Part shown: positions 12,801 to 27,800 of the stretch, piece by piece
How positions within the stretch are numbered: the stretch's first letter is position 1
How the letters are laid out: every line of letters starts with the position of its first letter
Assembly (NCBI GenBank): GCA_000934455.1
Contig: KN887597.1
Span: 24,357-88,356 of the forward strand
DNA from: Apostichopus parvimensis
Taxonomy: Eukaryota > Echinodermata > Holothuroidea > Aspidochirotida > Stichopodidae
Direction: 5' to 3'
DNA length: 64,000 nucleotides
Made by a program: the position numbers and the translations under genes
Notes under the pieces: model-generated
The model's input: only the letters and a program-made list of their open reading frames with translations
Databases searched by the model: none
What the model was told of the DNA's origin: nothing

Positions 12801-15800
12801 ATTCAAATTGAAGATGTGTTTAGATGATACAGTTTACTGGGAATTTCTGTGTGTAATAGACAGGCATAGAGGGATGTAGGATATTATTAAAACATCCAGC
12901 CAGCCTGCCTGTGTACAGTATCTGTGTGAGGATGCAATCTCTGTTGGAGAACATTGAGAAGAGCAGAGTAGCAACTCTCCAGGGGGGTGTCCTTAGTTTG
13001 AAGGAACCTGATCATTTAGCATCTATTCAAATAGCAAGGTATGTTTGAATTAAATGTGAAGTACCAATTTCTGTACATATTGTACAGTATACAGCTCTGC
13101 ACTATATATACAGACTACAGTATATATTTGCATGCAGTAACCATGTCCACTTAATTCATAATTGTTTGGGGGTACACACATATTGCTGTAATCCTTGTTT
13201 GTATACTGCGCAAATCGTACAGTTTCATGTACACTGTAGTCTAATATGGTTATATATATGTGTATCTTGAAAATTGTTCAAGTCATAGACCATCTGCATT
13301 AATTATTAGTTATTATTTATTTATTATTATTTATTATTTATATAGAATCATCTGCATGATTTATTTTATGTATTTGCACTCATTGATGACTGACATTGCT
13401 CATTGCTTGAGTTCTCAGTCTGAGAATATTTCCTCACGTTCATTTCCCATCCTTGTGATTTTATGTTTGGACAATAAAGTGTTGTTAAAAGTAGGTGGGT
13501 AAACTCTACTAAATTTAGCTAAATATCGATGCAGGAATCCCTTCCTTATCCTCTTCACACGTTCTCAACCACACCCTCCCCTCCCTCCTCATTCCCCCTC
13601 CCCTTCCATTCTGAAGAGTTGGTTCTCAGTTAATTCAAACCATGGTTATTTCATGATGAATTTTTGATGGTTGGGATATTTTGAAGCCGTAGCTTGAACC
13701 CTTGTACAATAAACACCTGTTTTTTTTTCAACTGTATTGTAATATATGTGTCTATATCAAGTAAGCATACTGTTACTATAACTTACTACTGTTATTTATA
13801 GAATATGTACTATGTTGATGCATTTGATTCTTTTATTGAATAATCAATTGAAAACTTTCCTTCCCTTGATCTCCCCTAGCAAACATGTACCAGATTTAAT
13901 TGATTTTTCTTGTCTAGTTCCTTTGTGTTAATTGATTTGCAACCTAATATTAACACACATCTTCATTGCACTGCAGTTTATTACAGTATGTAGGTTAACT
14001 ATTTCTTACAGTCAAACAGCAATTTGTCAGCCTGTTACTGTTCTATACTGCTGGTAGAGGTGTATCAGATTACACAATAATTTTAAGAAGTGATTATTCT
14101 ACTAGTAGCTCAGCCATCAAAATAAAATAAAAATATTAAGTAATAATTATTTGTTCATGGTTTGGAACCAGCAGACATCTTTTAGCAGGCTTTCATGATT
14201 TCATTTCAAATTCAGAATTTTCTCCTGTGCCTTTTATACAACATTTTTAGTCAAGTTAATTGAGACAAGCAGTCACAGCACAACAAGCCATCGAACAATA
14301 GGCCGAATGCTCCCAGATTTGAGCAAATTTTTGCTGAAAAGTTGTCAAAAGTTGTGACATTTACTTTTCTGAAGGTTCTGACTGTCCAAATTATTTAAAG
14401 ACATTGATGTCAGGTTAATTAGACAATTAAATGTGTCAAAGCCCTGGATTAAACTCTATGAGAGTGGCAAGATCCATGTAAAAGCTTGAGAATGAGTGAC
14501 CATTTTCTTTTTTGTCTAGCATATTTGGTGACCAAAGACCTTTAAAAGTCCTTGTAACTTATTATCACTTTAAGACAAAATTATAATGCAGCCTCTTGAA
14601 AATAATTCATACATGACCATGCCATATCATATAAAGAATGACCAGAAACTTGACTATAATGTGAACATGATCAATCGCTATGCTTGTCATATATGCAATG
14701 AATCAAGCATTTTTCAAAATATTGTCACATTCCATGCAGTCAGTCAAGCAAAGGCAGAGACACCTGAAATCAAACCAATTTGACCGGGGAAAAATTCCTT
14801 AGTAGTGTAAAGCAAGTAGCTTTGATACACTGCAGTTAATCCATGCATGTTAAACCAACAGGTCCATAACATACAGTATATAAATACCATTTGACTGCTT
14901 CTATATAGATCCAGTAGGCATGAATGGTTATACCAGTTAGAGTAGCAACTCCCTGGTTATACTTACAGTAATTCTAGTTACTGAAGTATACAAAGATTAA
15001 TTGTAATGTGAGGAATACTATTTGAATATGAAATTCAAGATCCCTCTGTGAAAAATTCAATTGAATATTCCCTTCAAGTTGAGATCTAATTGCTTAAATT
15101 TATTACGCACTTGCTTCTTGAATTTTGACCTATAAAACAACCGTGTCTGATACATGGGAATGCAGGAGTTTGCATAGTATAATGATCATAAAACTACATC
15201 TGTTTTCCTCCCATTTTATTCTTGTTCTTGTGAAAGACTCTGAATGGCCCCTAGAGTAGATGACATCCAAACAAACCAATGAAAAGCCCTTTGCATGTTT
15301 AGTTCAGAGTGAGTTTTGCAATGTTCACTTAGTACTGTAGTTATCTAAATTATGCCTGTAGCATAATTTATACATTCATGAACAATCAACATACATGTGT
15401 TAGCTCAGTGGTTTAATAGCTCAGTGGTTAGGAGTGTTTGCTCAGTGGTTAAAGCCGGTGCCTTTCAATCATAAGGTCCCGAGTTTGAGTCACTCCAAGA
15501 TTAATGTATGTCGTCGAGTTACAGGGTTGTTGACAATTCATAATCATGGACGTTATAAATATGAATCTAAGAGACTGACTTCAGTCAGTTTGCGGCTTTG
15601 ATAAGCCAATGATGGCTTCTTCACGAGTTCCTGCTTGCAGGAGGATCTAAAATACTTACATACATACATACATGTAAGGATATACATATTTACTGGAGAG
15701 GACCCATCTTTTTATCATTAAGTACTTCAGTGTGAACTTAAATTTTATCATAGTAAACTTGGAGGTATTTTTTGCTGTTTCATCTTGACATTCATGTTGT

Positions 15801-18800
15801 CATGTTGCCCATAGCAACATGAAGCCTGTTATGTTTATGTTTCTCAAGAGAGTGGAATGTGTACCACATTCCATGAGCCAGACAGCTATATGTTACATTT
15901 CTTACTGGTACTGTAGCACTTTATAGTCCATCTGTTTTCTAACCCCATCTCCTGAAAGCTTGTAGGTTGACATTACTGTACTTTCTGACACGGTTGGTCT
16001 GAACCATAAATGTACAGGCACTATACTGTAACTGTCCAGTAGGCTGTATTTATACCAGATCACTGGTGAGCTAATTTTCTTTCTGTTCACTGAATAATTA
16101 GTGACAGAGAACAAATAGGGCATAATTTTCCCAATTGGTGATTAAATAGGAGACAGTTGGCGGACTAGCTTGGCCTACATCCTATGACGAATGGCTCAGA
16201 AATTTACTTGCCATTCAGGCAAATGAAAGGAGAAATTTTGTTGAATGTTTCCTTCAAACTTGTTGAGACTAAAAACTAATGATTTTAACCAAAGATTATA
16301 CAGCAAGTATTTAATCAATTTGATTTAATTTTTTTTTATTTGAAAAACACAGTTTAAAAATTTTCACAAATTTTCAAGCTTTTATGTCGTTATTTCTACA
16401 AACAAAAAAAACTTGAAATGGCCAAGCCAATGATCTATATTGTAACTAGATTTCGAATCGAATATAAAAATATTTAACCAGAATCTACTTTTGAAGCTTT
16501 CGGAATGGAAGCTGCATATCTCCATGGGTACAGCACAGTGCATTTAATCGTGCAGACATGTGTAAGTTCTCAGAGTTTGTCATCAGCTGTATCTTAAATT
16601 CTCTACCAGTCCAACTGTTCCAGATTTAATACCATCTTGGTGAATGACAGCCGATGACTCATCTCTGAGTTTTATTGATTTTATTCTTTACCCTACATCC
16701 TCTTCACCTCTGGTGTACATGTAAAGTAATTAAAGACAAGCCTGTATATTCGGAATAATTGCATCAGATCCCGGATCTTCTCTCCACTGTATGACGGTCT
16801 GCTTTCATTATCTTGTAACTTTAATTATTCATCATTTTTGTCATCAAGTTCGTGGTTCCATTAGCATTTATCGCTGAATTGTTAATCGACCAGAGATGCT
16901 GCTGCTCTCAGCAGGTCACTTAATCATCTCAGATGGAGATGGAGTCTGTGAGAGGTTGAGGGCATTCTCCTTTATATGACCTCATCAGTGGGTTGTTACT
17001 GCTCCATGATCACAAAAATGCCTGATTTTATCAATTATTGAAAGTTTTGCGATGTACTGTATGAATAATACACGAACCAGTGGTTTGTTTTATGTACAGC
17101 ATCTTCATGTGCGGTTATTCAAATTCTGAGTTTGGTCATGGAAACAAAGTTCAGTTTGGGCTGTAAAGTTGTCTTAGGGCTGACTGTTTAAAGAAATTGG
17201 AAAGCGATATCAGAGGTAATGTTAAGGGTTAAATTGCAGAAAAATTAAAGAAAAATTCACTCAGTTGCATCACAGACAAAGAAAATGTGTGCAGCTAGCC
17301 ATTACCATGCAGTAGGCATCCAACATTAGCAAGTGGGGCATATATTAATGTGGCCTTCATATGTAAGCTGTTCAGTACTGTGCATAGAGTTCCAGAGAGC
17401 AGAGCTATATAGTCAATGATGCATTCAATAAGATGATATTACTACACACCATATATATGCTGCATGCAAATGGGAATTACGCCATTGATGTCTACAATGT
17501 TAGACTACAATGATAGACTATAGATGTCAAGCTATTAACCCTGTAACAACTTGGCTGAGTTTGTGCTTCTAATTGATCATACAGTACAGTCCTCTGTGCA
17601 AAACATTTGTAACATCACTCTCACTCTCATGCAAACTTAGATCAACTTTATTAAACCACGAGGGTAGTTGCATGCTCATATAAAACAGGATATGAGATAC
17701 AAACATTAAAATATGAAAACCTAAAACGTACAGTATCAAACAATTGTAAGAACATGAAAACATAAGAAATTATAAAACAGGATATGAGATACAAACATTA
17801 AAATATGAAAACCTAAAACGTACAGTATCAAACAATTGTAAGAACATGAAAACATAGGAAATTTTAAAACAGGATATGAGATTCAAACATTAAAATATGA
17901 AAACCTAAAACGTACAGTATCAAACAATTGTAAGAATATGAAAACATAAGCCATTTTAAAACATGCAGTAAAACAATATACAAAGCTCAGGACAATGGCA
18001 AGAGAGTACAGTCAGAACAGAAGAAACAGCCAGACGAGATCTAACGTTGATAGTCTTCATTATAAAGTTTGATGCATTGTGGAATGAATGAGGGAGAATT
18101 TCGATTCGTATGAGACGGTGTTAGCCGCATCCTTCCACTTCTAGGAATAACCGCTCTGTCGAAATATTGATGGAGTGGGTCATGGCTATCATCGCTCATG
18201 ATTCTATCTGTTTTCACTCTCAGTAGTTGGTGATATGTAGTAGGCAAAGTTGGCTGTTTTGTCAAAGCAGACGACCTGCTTGCCGAATTATTGTTTCAAT
18301 ACGTTGCGTATCTTCTTTTCTCGCGTTGCCACCCGACGAGACCAGATTATAATGCCACACTCCAGTAATAACTTCTTTACAAAGAGGTTATACTTTTAGT
18401 ATGACCTTTATTTACAAATGAATCTTTCAGATACGTATTTGACACTACGTCCTTTAATTTAAATGTTAACCGACTCTCAAATACTACAGTTAGCAGCATA
18501 CACACCCACGATATCCCAGTATTAAGAATATATCTAAAATCACAAATGTCATAACTGAAATGGTGCAACCTTTCACAATAGTAGATGCAAGCATTTACAG
18601 AGAATAAAGGCTCCAATGCAAAGGACAATTACTTACTGTATGATACTTTTTAATGATTTGTTATGATAAGCTGTGCATCTAAGCCGTTCGTTTCTCAAGA
18701 TGATATATATCTAATCTGCTCATTGGTTTGATGCCTTGCAAACTCTCATATGAAAGCCTGGAGGGACAGAAATGAGATGGAGAGAGATAAATTTTGCCAT

Positions 18801-21800
18801 GATTCAGTGTCGTTAATCTTTCCTCAGTGACTGATACCGTACCTGCAGTGTATGTTACTGTACTGTATGTACCATGTTTACTGTAAATGTCAGTGTGTTT
18901 ACAAAAAATGTGAGATAATCACTCAGAGCAACATTTTGTGTAGCATATGAGCATTTCCATTTATGATGTACAGTGTGCTCCATTCGATCTGTTCAAGTTT
19001 ATTTTCAGATTATCATAGAAAGGTTCTCTGAATCTCTATTTGTAAATGTTAAAACTGTCCACACTAACTCAGGTCCATCCATATAACACTGATGACTCAT
19101 TTCCATATCTGTTGCATTTCAATCCCTTCTTGCTGGCCTCCTCCTCCTTGTTCAGTTATTAGTATTGATTCTCAGCGGGCATCTAGTGCAACAAGCCATG
19201 TATTGTAATAACTCTCATCCATTCTGCTCCTTTGAAGTCGAATAGAGATAGCTTTAGGTATATATATTGAAGGGTGCCTTTCTACTCTCCATTCAGTTTC
19301 TAAGGAATGTTGGCTGCTTGAGGGCCTCCCCTGAGTTATTTGGAATTGTCTTACAGACTAGGGCTCCTTCCTTTATACACATTGCAGCAGACTGTACACT
19401 GTGTACATGCTGGTTGCTATGCAGTGCTCTGTTAAAGTTAAATCAGATAGAGATATCAATGAGCATGTCAGCATACTTGTATGATGAGTGATTTACGTAT
19501 TTCCCCCCAGACACTGTAGTACTTACTGAGACTTGTGTAAGGGGAAGGCAATTAGTGTAGTGTTACTCAGCCAGTGTGGATTATGGCATTGCCTGTATTG
19601 CACACAATTTTGCACTGACTGAACCATTCCAGTCCTTTAGTACTGTAAGCCTTGCAGATTTAATGCAAGCTTGTAGATGCACTAAGGCATTATTTTAATC
19701 CTGTATATATCTTTACCTTGCATAAATATTGGTATATCTGCTGTGTCCTGATCACAGCAGAATCAAGGGGAAGGTGATGCAGACAGATGCATCCTCTCCC
19801 ATCCTCTCCCCTCCCTCTCATCCCTTCTCCCTTCCCTCCCATGCTTGCTTCCCTTGCCCACCTAGATGCCTACATTCATTTCCCTCTCTATGTCGCTTCC
19901 CACTCCCTCCCTATATCCCCTCCTTATTCCCTCTTCCTCTCCTTACAATGATAATGGCATCACAAAGATTGTTCATTGTACCAGTGCTTACTTGGTTTAA
20001 CCGTTATTGTAAAAACAGTTATTTGAACTTCATGTCCTACAGTATACTAATATAATATATATATTAAATTAATTTGAAATTTATTTTGCAGAGTAAAGAA
20101 GCTTGAAGATACCTTACGAGCCGTGCAACAGCTTGAGAAAGACACCAATGATCTCAGACGGTGGTTGAGCAAAGTGGAAAGAGAACTGAGTACACCAGTG
20201 ACTTATACAAGCTGTAACTTAGTAGAGATACAGGCCAAGCTGAAAGTCCAACAGGTATACATTAAAACATACTATGATAAGAGTCAAAGACCTTTAGTTA
20301 TCCTGATACTGTACAGTAGGTGCTAATTGTCAGTTTTACGTTGAAAACAACGTTACGTTAAATGGTGTTGTTTTCCGCCATGTTCTGAAACTTAAATCCA
20401 GTGTATGTATCTACACTTGAAATATGTTTATACGGTAATAACTATCTAATACAGCAAAATGTAGACGAAAGGAGAAATAATACAGATATATACCAGTGTT
20501 GATCATTAAATCAAAAGCATCCAGGATTTTCCTCTATAATTTGTTTCTGAGATTCTATTAGAAGGAATTCATTTGAACAACAGGAATATATTGTTAAACT
20601 GCTTGTGCTTTGACAAATACATAGAAGTTAATTCCAAATTTCTACCATTTATAATTGTATCGCAAACCTGCGTTACATTTGATGTTGTCTTTAATTTTGT
20701 GGGAATGGAAACTAGAAGCCAAGGGCATTGAGGTTGGGTGTTAATGTGTTGAGAGTTTTAAAGGAAAATATGTAAAAAAGTAAACATTGTAGTAGGAAAT
20801 GAAGTATTGAACAGTTCTCCAAATGCAAGTCTTTGGCATTAATTTCCCACCAGCAATAGTGGGAACAGTTCTCCAATTAATGCAAGTGGGTGACAGTTAG
20901 TTCCCCATCAGCAATTGTGGTGAACAGTACCCCAAATGCAGGTGGGTTACAGTTAATTCCCCACTAGCAATAGTGGTGTCCAGTCTCCAATTAATGCAAG
21001 TGTGTGGCAATTAATTCCCCACTAGCAATAGTGTTGAACAGTTCTCCAATTAATACAAATGGGTGGCAGTTATATATATACACCGTAATACAATCTTCTC
21101 CTCTGCTTTCACAGTTAACGTTGTGGTCAAATTGCACTGTATGACTTTAGAAGGTCACTACTTATTTCTTCTTTTTTGTTTCATCGTTAATTTTGGGGTA
21201 TATATTATATTTGTTAGGTATTGAACTTCTTAAAATAACCATTAAAGGTCAACACAACAATATTTGCCATTCAATAGAATCAATAATAACCTTGAATTTC
21301 TTTAATTAGTGAATTTGATAGATTGTTTACCTCTTTACCATTATTCCATGCAGATACTTGCACCCACTCTGTATCACAAATACGGCGATGGACAATTTTT
21401 AAAGCCCTTAATTAAATTCTAAAATTTGAATTCAATGCACCATTGTATCGCCACTACACTGTTTGAAAGTATTTAAGAGAGACATATTAAACCCTACCAT
21501 TAGTATTGGTCTGTGTGTTAGAGATAACTGCCATGAGCAACTTTCCCAAACAGCTAAAAGCTAATCTTAATCCATTTGGGAGATACCATAGATTTAGTGT
21601 TTCTTCAAAAGCAAAGCTGAAATAGACTTGATCAAGTCTAAATCTGACATCATTGAGCCACAAGCATGTATTGCAATTATTTATGTTTTTTCTTATGTTA
21701 TGACAATGTTTTATATTTTGTGTAATGGAGAGATGGGTTTTGTAAATGCTGACTATAAAATATTGAACCTCTTAATATGACTGAATGGTTGTATTGGTTT

Positions 21801-24800
21801 CGGTGTCACTGAAATATTCCACTGTGAAAATATGAAAAGAAAATCAAAGAGAAAGTAAAAGGTTTCAGAACAGACCGGCACTATGACATCACAGATTTAC
21901 ATAACTGTGACAGCTCACAGACACTACTGTTGAACTTCGATATCTCTCAACATTGGAACAAGATATTTCATGGTTGTTTGGGGGAGTTGTTGTTTGACAA
22001 TAATATCTGTCATATTCAGCCAAAGATGATAGTTGGGTCGTTTGTTTCCCCTGTAGTCTTAACTGTAGCTATCATGGATGTATTAACCAGTGTAATACTT
22101 TCATGCTCCCATACATCATATTCTTTATTGCTTTACTGCTGTAATAAAGCTGCAAAACTATATTAATCCATCTGGTTTCACAACATTTTTTTTTTCAAGC
22201 TGTAGTCTCTTTAAGTCCATGATACTTGCATGACTGAGTGTTCCCTCCTGTGAGAGCTAAACATCTTGTAGAAAAGTGTAAATAAATATAGTAGAACTGG
22301 AAAATTTCAGGGGAATTTGCAGCCATTGAACTCAAGAAGAACTTGCAAAATTGATAGAACAAATATTTAATCCAGAAACAATCTCATTGTTAATGTCAGG
22401 AGTGGTAGAATGTTTTGGTAGTACTGCTAGGAATTACACTACAGTATCTCCATAACCAGACGAAGTAGTAGTCTACCCATATATTAATAAATGTATGAAT
22501 GACCTCGATTTAACATCATTTTGCTACCATAAGATTGCATACCTGATGGAAATTCGGTTAAAGTACTTAATAATTCAGTTAGCACTAAGCAAGAAACAAA
22601 ATTATATAAGAAGTCATAAAAATTTCACTTGCATATTAAGGCCATGATTTGAAAAGGAACTTTTCCTGGATCCAGCAACATGTTTACATCAGTAGTTGAT
22701 CCAATTCTTGAGCTTGTTACATTTATTCTTAAAGCAGTATTCTCTAACCAATATTTTGTAAATTATAAAACCAAATATAAAACTGATATCATATGCGTAG
22801 CATCTTTATGACTGTACTGTATTCGTTCCTTCAAATTACAATTGTTGTAATAAAACCCTGGTGGTTTTTTGTCCTCTGTCCAGGATCGAACTTAATAAGC
22901 AATGATTTTTTAACAGCAAAATATCTCATATTGTGTTTGTCGTACATTTATTATCCAGGAGCTTCAGAAAGATATCGAGAGGCACAGCAGTAGTGTGTCG
23001 TCGGTGTTGAGTCTTTGCGAGATGCTTCTCCATGACAACGACGCTTGCTCGACAGACGCTGACAGTGAAGCCCTCAGGGTTACTGAGAGGTCATTGGACC
23101 ACAGATGGAACAATATATGCAAATTATCACTGGAACGGAAAACAAAGTAAGCACTTACCACATGTCGTCTTAATGACAACTGGGGCCAGGGCTTTTAAAT
23201 ATTGTTAATTTCAGCTTCATAATGTAATGAAATAGGTTTTTGATAGGAGACACTTAATTTACAGTAAGTTTTTGCATGATTGCTTTAACATCACATTGAA
23301 AGTGTCAGCTTTTTTCAGTTGTGATATATATATATTCTTCCATTCTGTACTCATTACTTAGCTTAAGTGCCCGTGGTATAATTTCCTGTATGATGGAGAC
23401 AATGTTGTTGGTATATGAACTAGTAGTATTGGTGTGAGTGATTAGTGATTACCAGATTAGTGATTAGTGAGAGTGTTTACAAGTGATTAGTAGTATACCA
23501 ACGATAGGCATATGTAGGGACAACAGATCTGTCAGAGTGGTATCTTTAATGAAGACACTAATTAGACTTCTGTTTCAGTAAATGTGTCTTCAGTTTCATA
23601 ACTGGCAGTCATCGTTTGAAATGCACTTGGTACATATGTGCTGGAATCTATCCAACAGAAACCAGACCCTGCTTTTACTAATTAACATTAGGCCCACTGT
23701 GGGACACAACATGTGTAAAATCATCAAAAGGTTTGCCAAATGAAGAAATAGTGCATTGCGTTAAGGACACAAAATTGTCTGTAGCAAGTCACATGGTTAA
23801 TATTGCACATATTTAAGAAGTCAGATAGTTGTAGGTATGTATATCTCCTAGACCGAGCTGTATAAAATTACGTGCAAATAAGAAATTGCTTGATCGGAGT
23901 TATGCGAAGTGACAAACCAATTCAATAAAATGAAGCTGTATAAATATCCCAGGCTAAATTTTATGTTCTAAGACTGCAGCTAAAAGTAATATAGTAGACA
24001 ATCAAAGCTACTTCACCTAACTAGACTACGTTACAAGATTACCTTGCAAGGTTACCTTATAAGAGTAGCTTACAAGATTACCTTACAATAGTACCTTACA
24101 AGATAACCTTACAAGATTACCATACATGACTACATTACAGGATAACCTTACAAGATAACCTTTCAAGATTACCTCACAAGACTACCTCATAAGACTACCT
24201 TACAAGATTATGTTACAAGATTACCATACAAGATTACCATACACGACTACCTTACAAGATTACCTTACAAGATTACCTCACAAGAGTGAAGACAACCTCA
24301 CAAGACTACCTCACAAAACTACCTTACAAGACTACCTAACAAGACTACCTTACAAGGTTACCATACAAGATTACCTTACAAGACTACCTCACAAAACTTC
24401 CTTACAAGATAGCCTAACAAGACTACCTTACAAGATTGCCTCACAAGACTACCATACAAGACTACCTTACAAGATTACCTTACAAGACTACCTCACAAGA
24501 CTACCTTACAAGATTACCTTACAAGACTACCTCACAAAACTACCTTACAGGATTACCTCACAAGACTACCATACAAGATTCCTTACAAGATTGCCTCACA
24601 AGACTACCTTACAAGACTACCTCACAAGACTACCTCACAAGATTACCTTACAGGATTTACCTTACAAGATTACCAGATGGTCAGCCATCACCAGGAGCAG
24701 CTACTACAGATCTTCTGTTATTCATGGATCTTGCTGTAGAATTGCCAACTTTAAATTCCAGTGGATGGAAGCCTACTTCCGACAAATTGTCTTTAATTCT

Positions 24801-27800
24801 TAGTACTACATGGCTTTTTGCAAGAGATATACATCTATAGAACGTATTGCTCGTGCAGTCGCAGAATGCCTCATTTGTTATTTTTTTTTTTTTATCAGAA
24901 TTGAAGAGACCTGGAGATTGTGGCAGAAGTTTCTTGAGGACTATTCAGGGTTTGCTGATTGGCTAACGAAAAGCGAGGATATGCTGTCACACCCCTTGAC
25001 AGTAGCTCCATTCGTCGTTATCAAAGAAGAAGTGAAGAAATTTGAGGTAAACTGATTTATTTGGAAAGAGAAGAATAACTAAGCTCATATCTTGCTAAAC
25101 TGATAGTCCACGGAAAATGCTTTCTGTGATATGGTGGAGAAATTGCATGGTTTGAATATGGAATGGGCATTTTCAGGTCAGTTGTAACTGGTTTTGATAA
25201 GTAAATACATCAATCAATCAATCCCTTGTGTACAAATAGCATACGACTTTCCATATACTTTCCCAAAATGGTGCTTATTTGGTATTATTCTCTCTAGTTT
25301 TATCATTCCAAATTATGGAAAGTAAATTTTGGTAGTTTATTTTGAAAAAATAATTGTTATGACAGTAATATTCATTTAATATTCAATATTCCATATTTAA
25401 TATATTTTATATGTGTATATTTATAAATGTACACACACATATATATATACACATGATATTTTGCTAATTAATGATCAGGGCTCCGAGTATTTGACTCTAC
25501 TAATTTGTAAATCAGTCCCACATTTTGATTTTGAATTATTCTACAGGCTTTCCAAAGAAAGATCCACGAAAATCTAGCACAACTTGAGATGATCAACAAG
25601 CAGTATCGTAGGATGGCGAGAGAGAGTCGCACGGACACCAATCTTCAGTTGCGTAAGATGGTTCACGAGGCCAACAACAGGTGGGACGACGTGGCCAGGA
25701 GGTGCAATAAGGTGTTACGGAGGATGAAGGCCCTCCTGACTCAGAAGGAGGAGTTTGATAGTACCAGGGAGAGCATGATAGTCTGGTTAACGGAGATGGA
25801 TCTACAACTCACCAACGTTGAACACTTCTCTGAATCGGAAGTATCCATTAAAGTCAAACAGATGACGGTAAATAATCTGGAGATGGAAACTTTGAAACAG
25901 TTTTGAGTATTTTACACCCTCCCCCCACAACCTCAGCTTCCCTCCCCCCCCCCACAACCTCAGCTTCCCCCTCCCCATGACTTTCTTCAAGTGTCATGTC
26001 CTACATTTGAGTTGATTTAAGTTATGTATGCACTAAGATTACCATAAATGCGATCTTATTTTTCTATCACGGCCAAGGAAAAAACTCACTTTTGTCGTTC
26101 AAACTCTCTTCACCTGAAGATCTAAGATAACTTAAGGAAGTCAAAAATGTAAATCATTGATGCATATATTTATGCATCCAAGCATGATTATATTCTATGT
26201 ATCCCATCAGATCTTGGGACAGTAATGGTATCATTTTGCTTGTACCTTTCCTGGCAATTCTTTAGATGGTAAGGATTAGGATTAGTCTGATAAGGATTAG
26301 TCTGATTTCTTCTTCAGAAACAGACTTTTAATGTTCATAATTCCAAACCAATTGAGACAGTTAGTCCCCTTAGACTAAACCTGAATCCTTCTTCTTTCCT
26401 CATAAACGTAAACTTTCCTTTGAGGATGTCTAGCTCTCACCATCATGTGTTAGCAATTATTGTAATATAATGTGAAAATCTTTCCTCAACTAATTTTCTG
26501 CTTATTATACAGGCCTTCCAGCAAGAGATTGAACTCAACAGATCCCGAATGGATGAGATCGATGACTTCTCGAAAGGACTGATGCAGAGATGCGACCCAT
26601 CGGATGCAGCTACCATCCAGGAAGACTTAGATGACCTACATCGGTATGCGGACGAGGTCTTCGCCAGGGTCAGCAGATTCCAGAAGAAATTACAGAGATT
26701 ATCATTTGCAGAGGTAAATGAGAAAATAAAGCTATAAAAAAAAGGTTTTTATTGAAATGAAATGATTAAAACAACATTTTTAAGTAGTTCAAATTTTGGT
26801 GTCCATTTATCTGTTATTTTAATTTCTAGTGAGTAGTTGTGGTTCTTAATGGAAAATTAGCAAACTGAATGAATTACGTAATTCACGAAAGGTCAAATTG
26901 TGAAATTTTAACTCGGCTTGTGTGGGCATCGGAGCCTAGACAAGTTCTAATATAGACTCAGTTTTGACTAATGCGTATGCACTATTATAAATGTATAGAG
27001 CTGCTTTCAAATGAAGAGCAAGAATGCATACGTTGACTTAAGGAATCACTGATGCAATGGGCCAGTGTTGAGGTATGTAAACATGATGATTTTGTGCCCA
27101 AAATTTTGTCTTGTGGCAGAAGAAATGGTTTGTTTTTCATCTTACCCGAGTGTTCACAGTCGGGGAACAACAAGGCCTATCGCACATGTTCAGTTGGCAT
27201 CAAAACAATCAAGAGAACATGATACTGTTAATGAGAATCATTAATTATAACATACTTTGTTTCACTGTGTTTGCTGCTACGTACTGCATGTCATCAGCGA
27301 CAGCATTTGTGATTAACAACCAGAGATGTTTTGTATACAGGTTCACAGTTGTTGTAGTTTGTACATGTATCATTAACTCTATAACCATATAACCAATTTC
27401 ACCCCAACTTTTATCTCTCAGACCATTGATGTATTTTATAACACAATTGAGATTGGATTGGTTACGGTACAGTAAGCAGCCGGTCATATGCATCTATTGC
27501 CAAAGAGTATATTTGATTTTATATAACTGTAGTTAATCATAGAGTGAATTGTGTCATTAACTCTTTAAGTATCACCAATTCTCCCAACCTGCCATTCTTT
27601 ATTTAACTACGTGATTAACTACCGGAGATGTTTTGAATGCATGTACACAGTTGTTGTAGTTTGTACATGTATCATTAACTCTATAACCATATTACCAATT
27701 TCACCCCAACTTGTTATCTGGATTTCTCAGACCATTGATGTATTTTTATAACAATTGAGATTGGATTGGTTACAGTACAGTAAGCATCCGGTCAAATGCA

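Larger units (their letters stand above)
12130..20091 (+). other. large nesprin intron, 8.0 kb
   Basis: It holds a SINE (15399-15673), a LINE 3' fragment (about 17560-18375) with a 92-bp triple repeat, a TTAT-rich stretch around 13300-13345 and a C-rich stretch around 19790-19940. I see no exon in it, and phases across the intron match. Confidence 0.7.
20255..22958 (+). other. nesprin intron, 2.7 kb
   Basis: It contains a roughly 58-bp tandem array (20809-21073) and one copy of a dispersed repeat family (21480-22130). I see nothing else. Confidence 0.7.

Noticed and set aside
24210-24840. Two long overlapping ORFs (197 and 134 codons)
   Set aside because: They are translations of a 13-bp minisatellite in different frames, with no other coding evidence.
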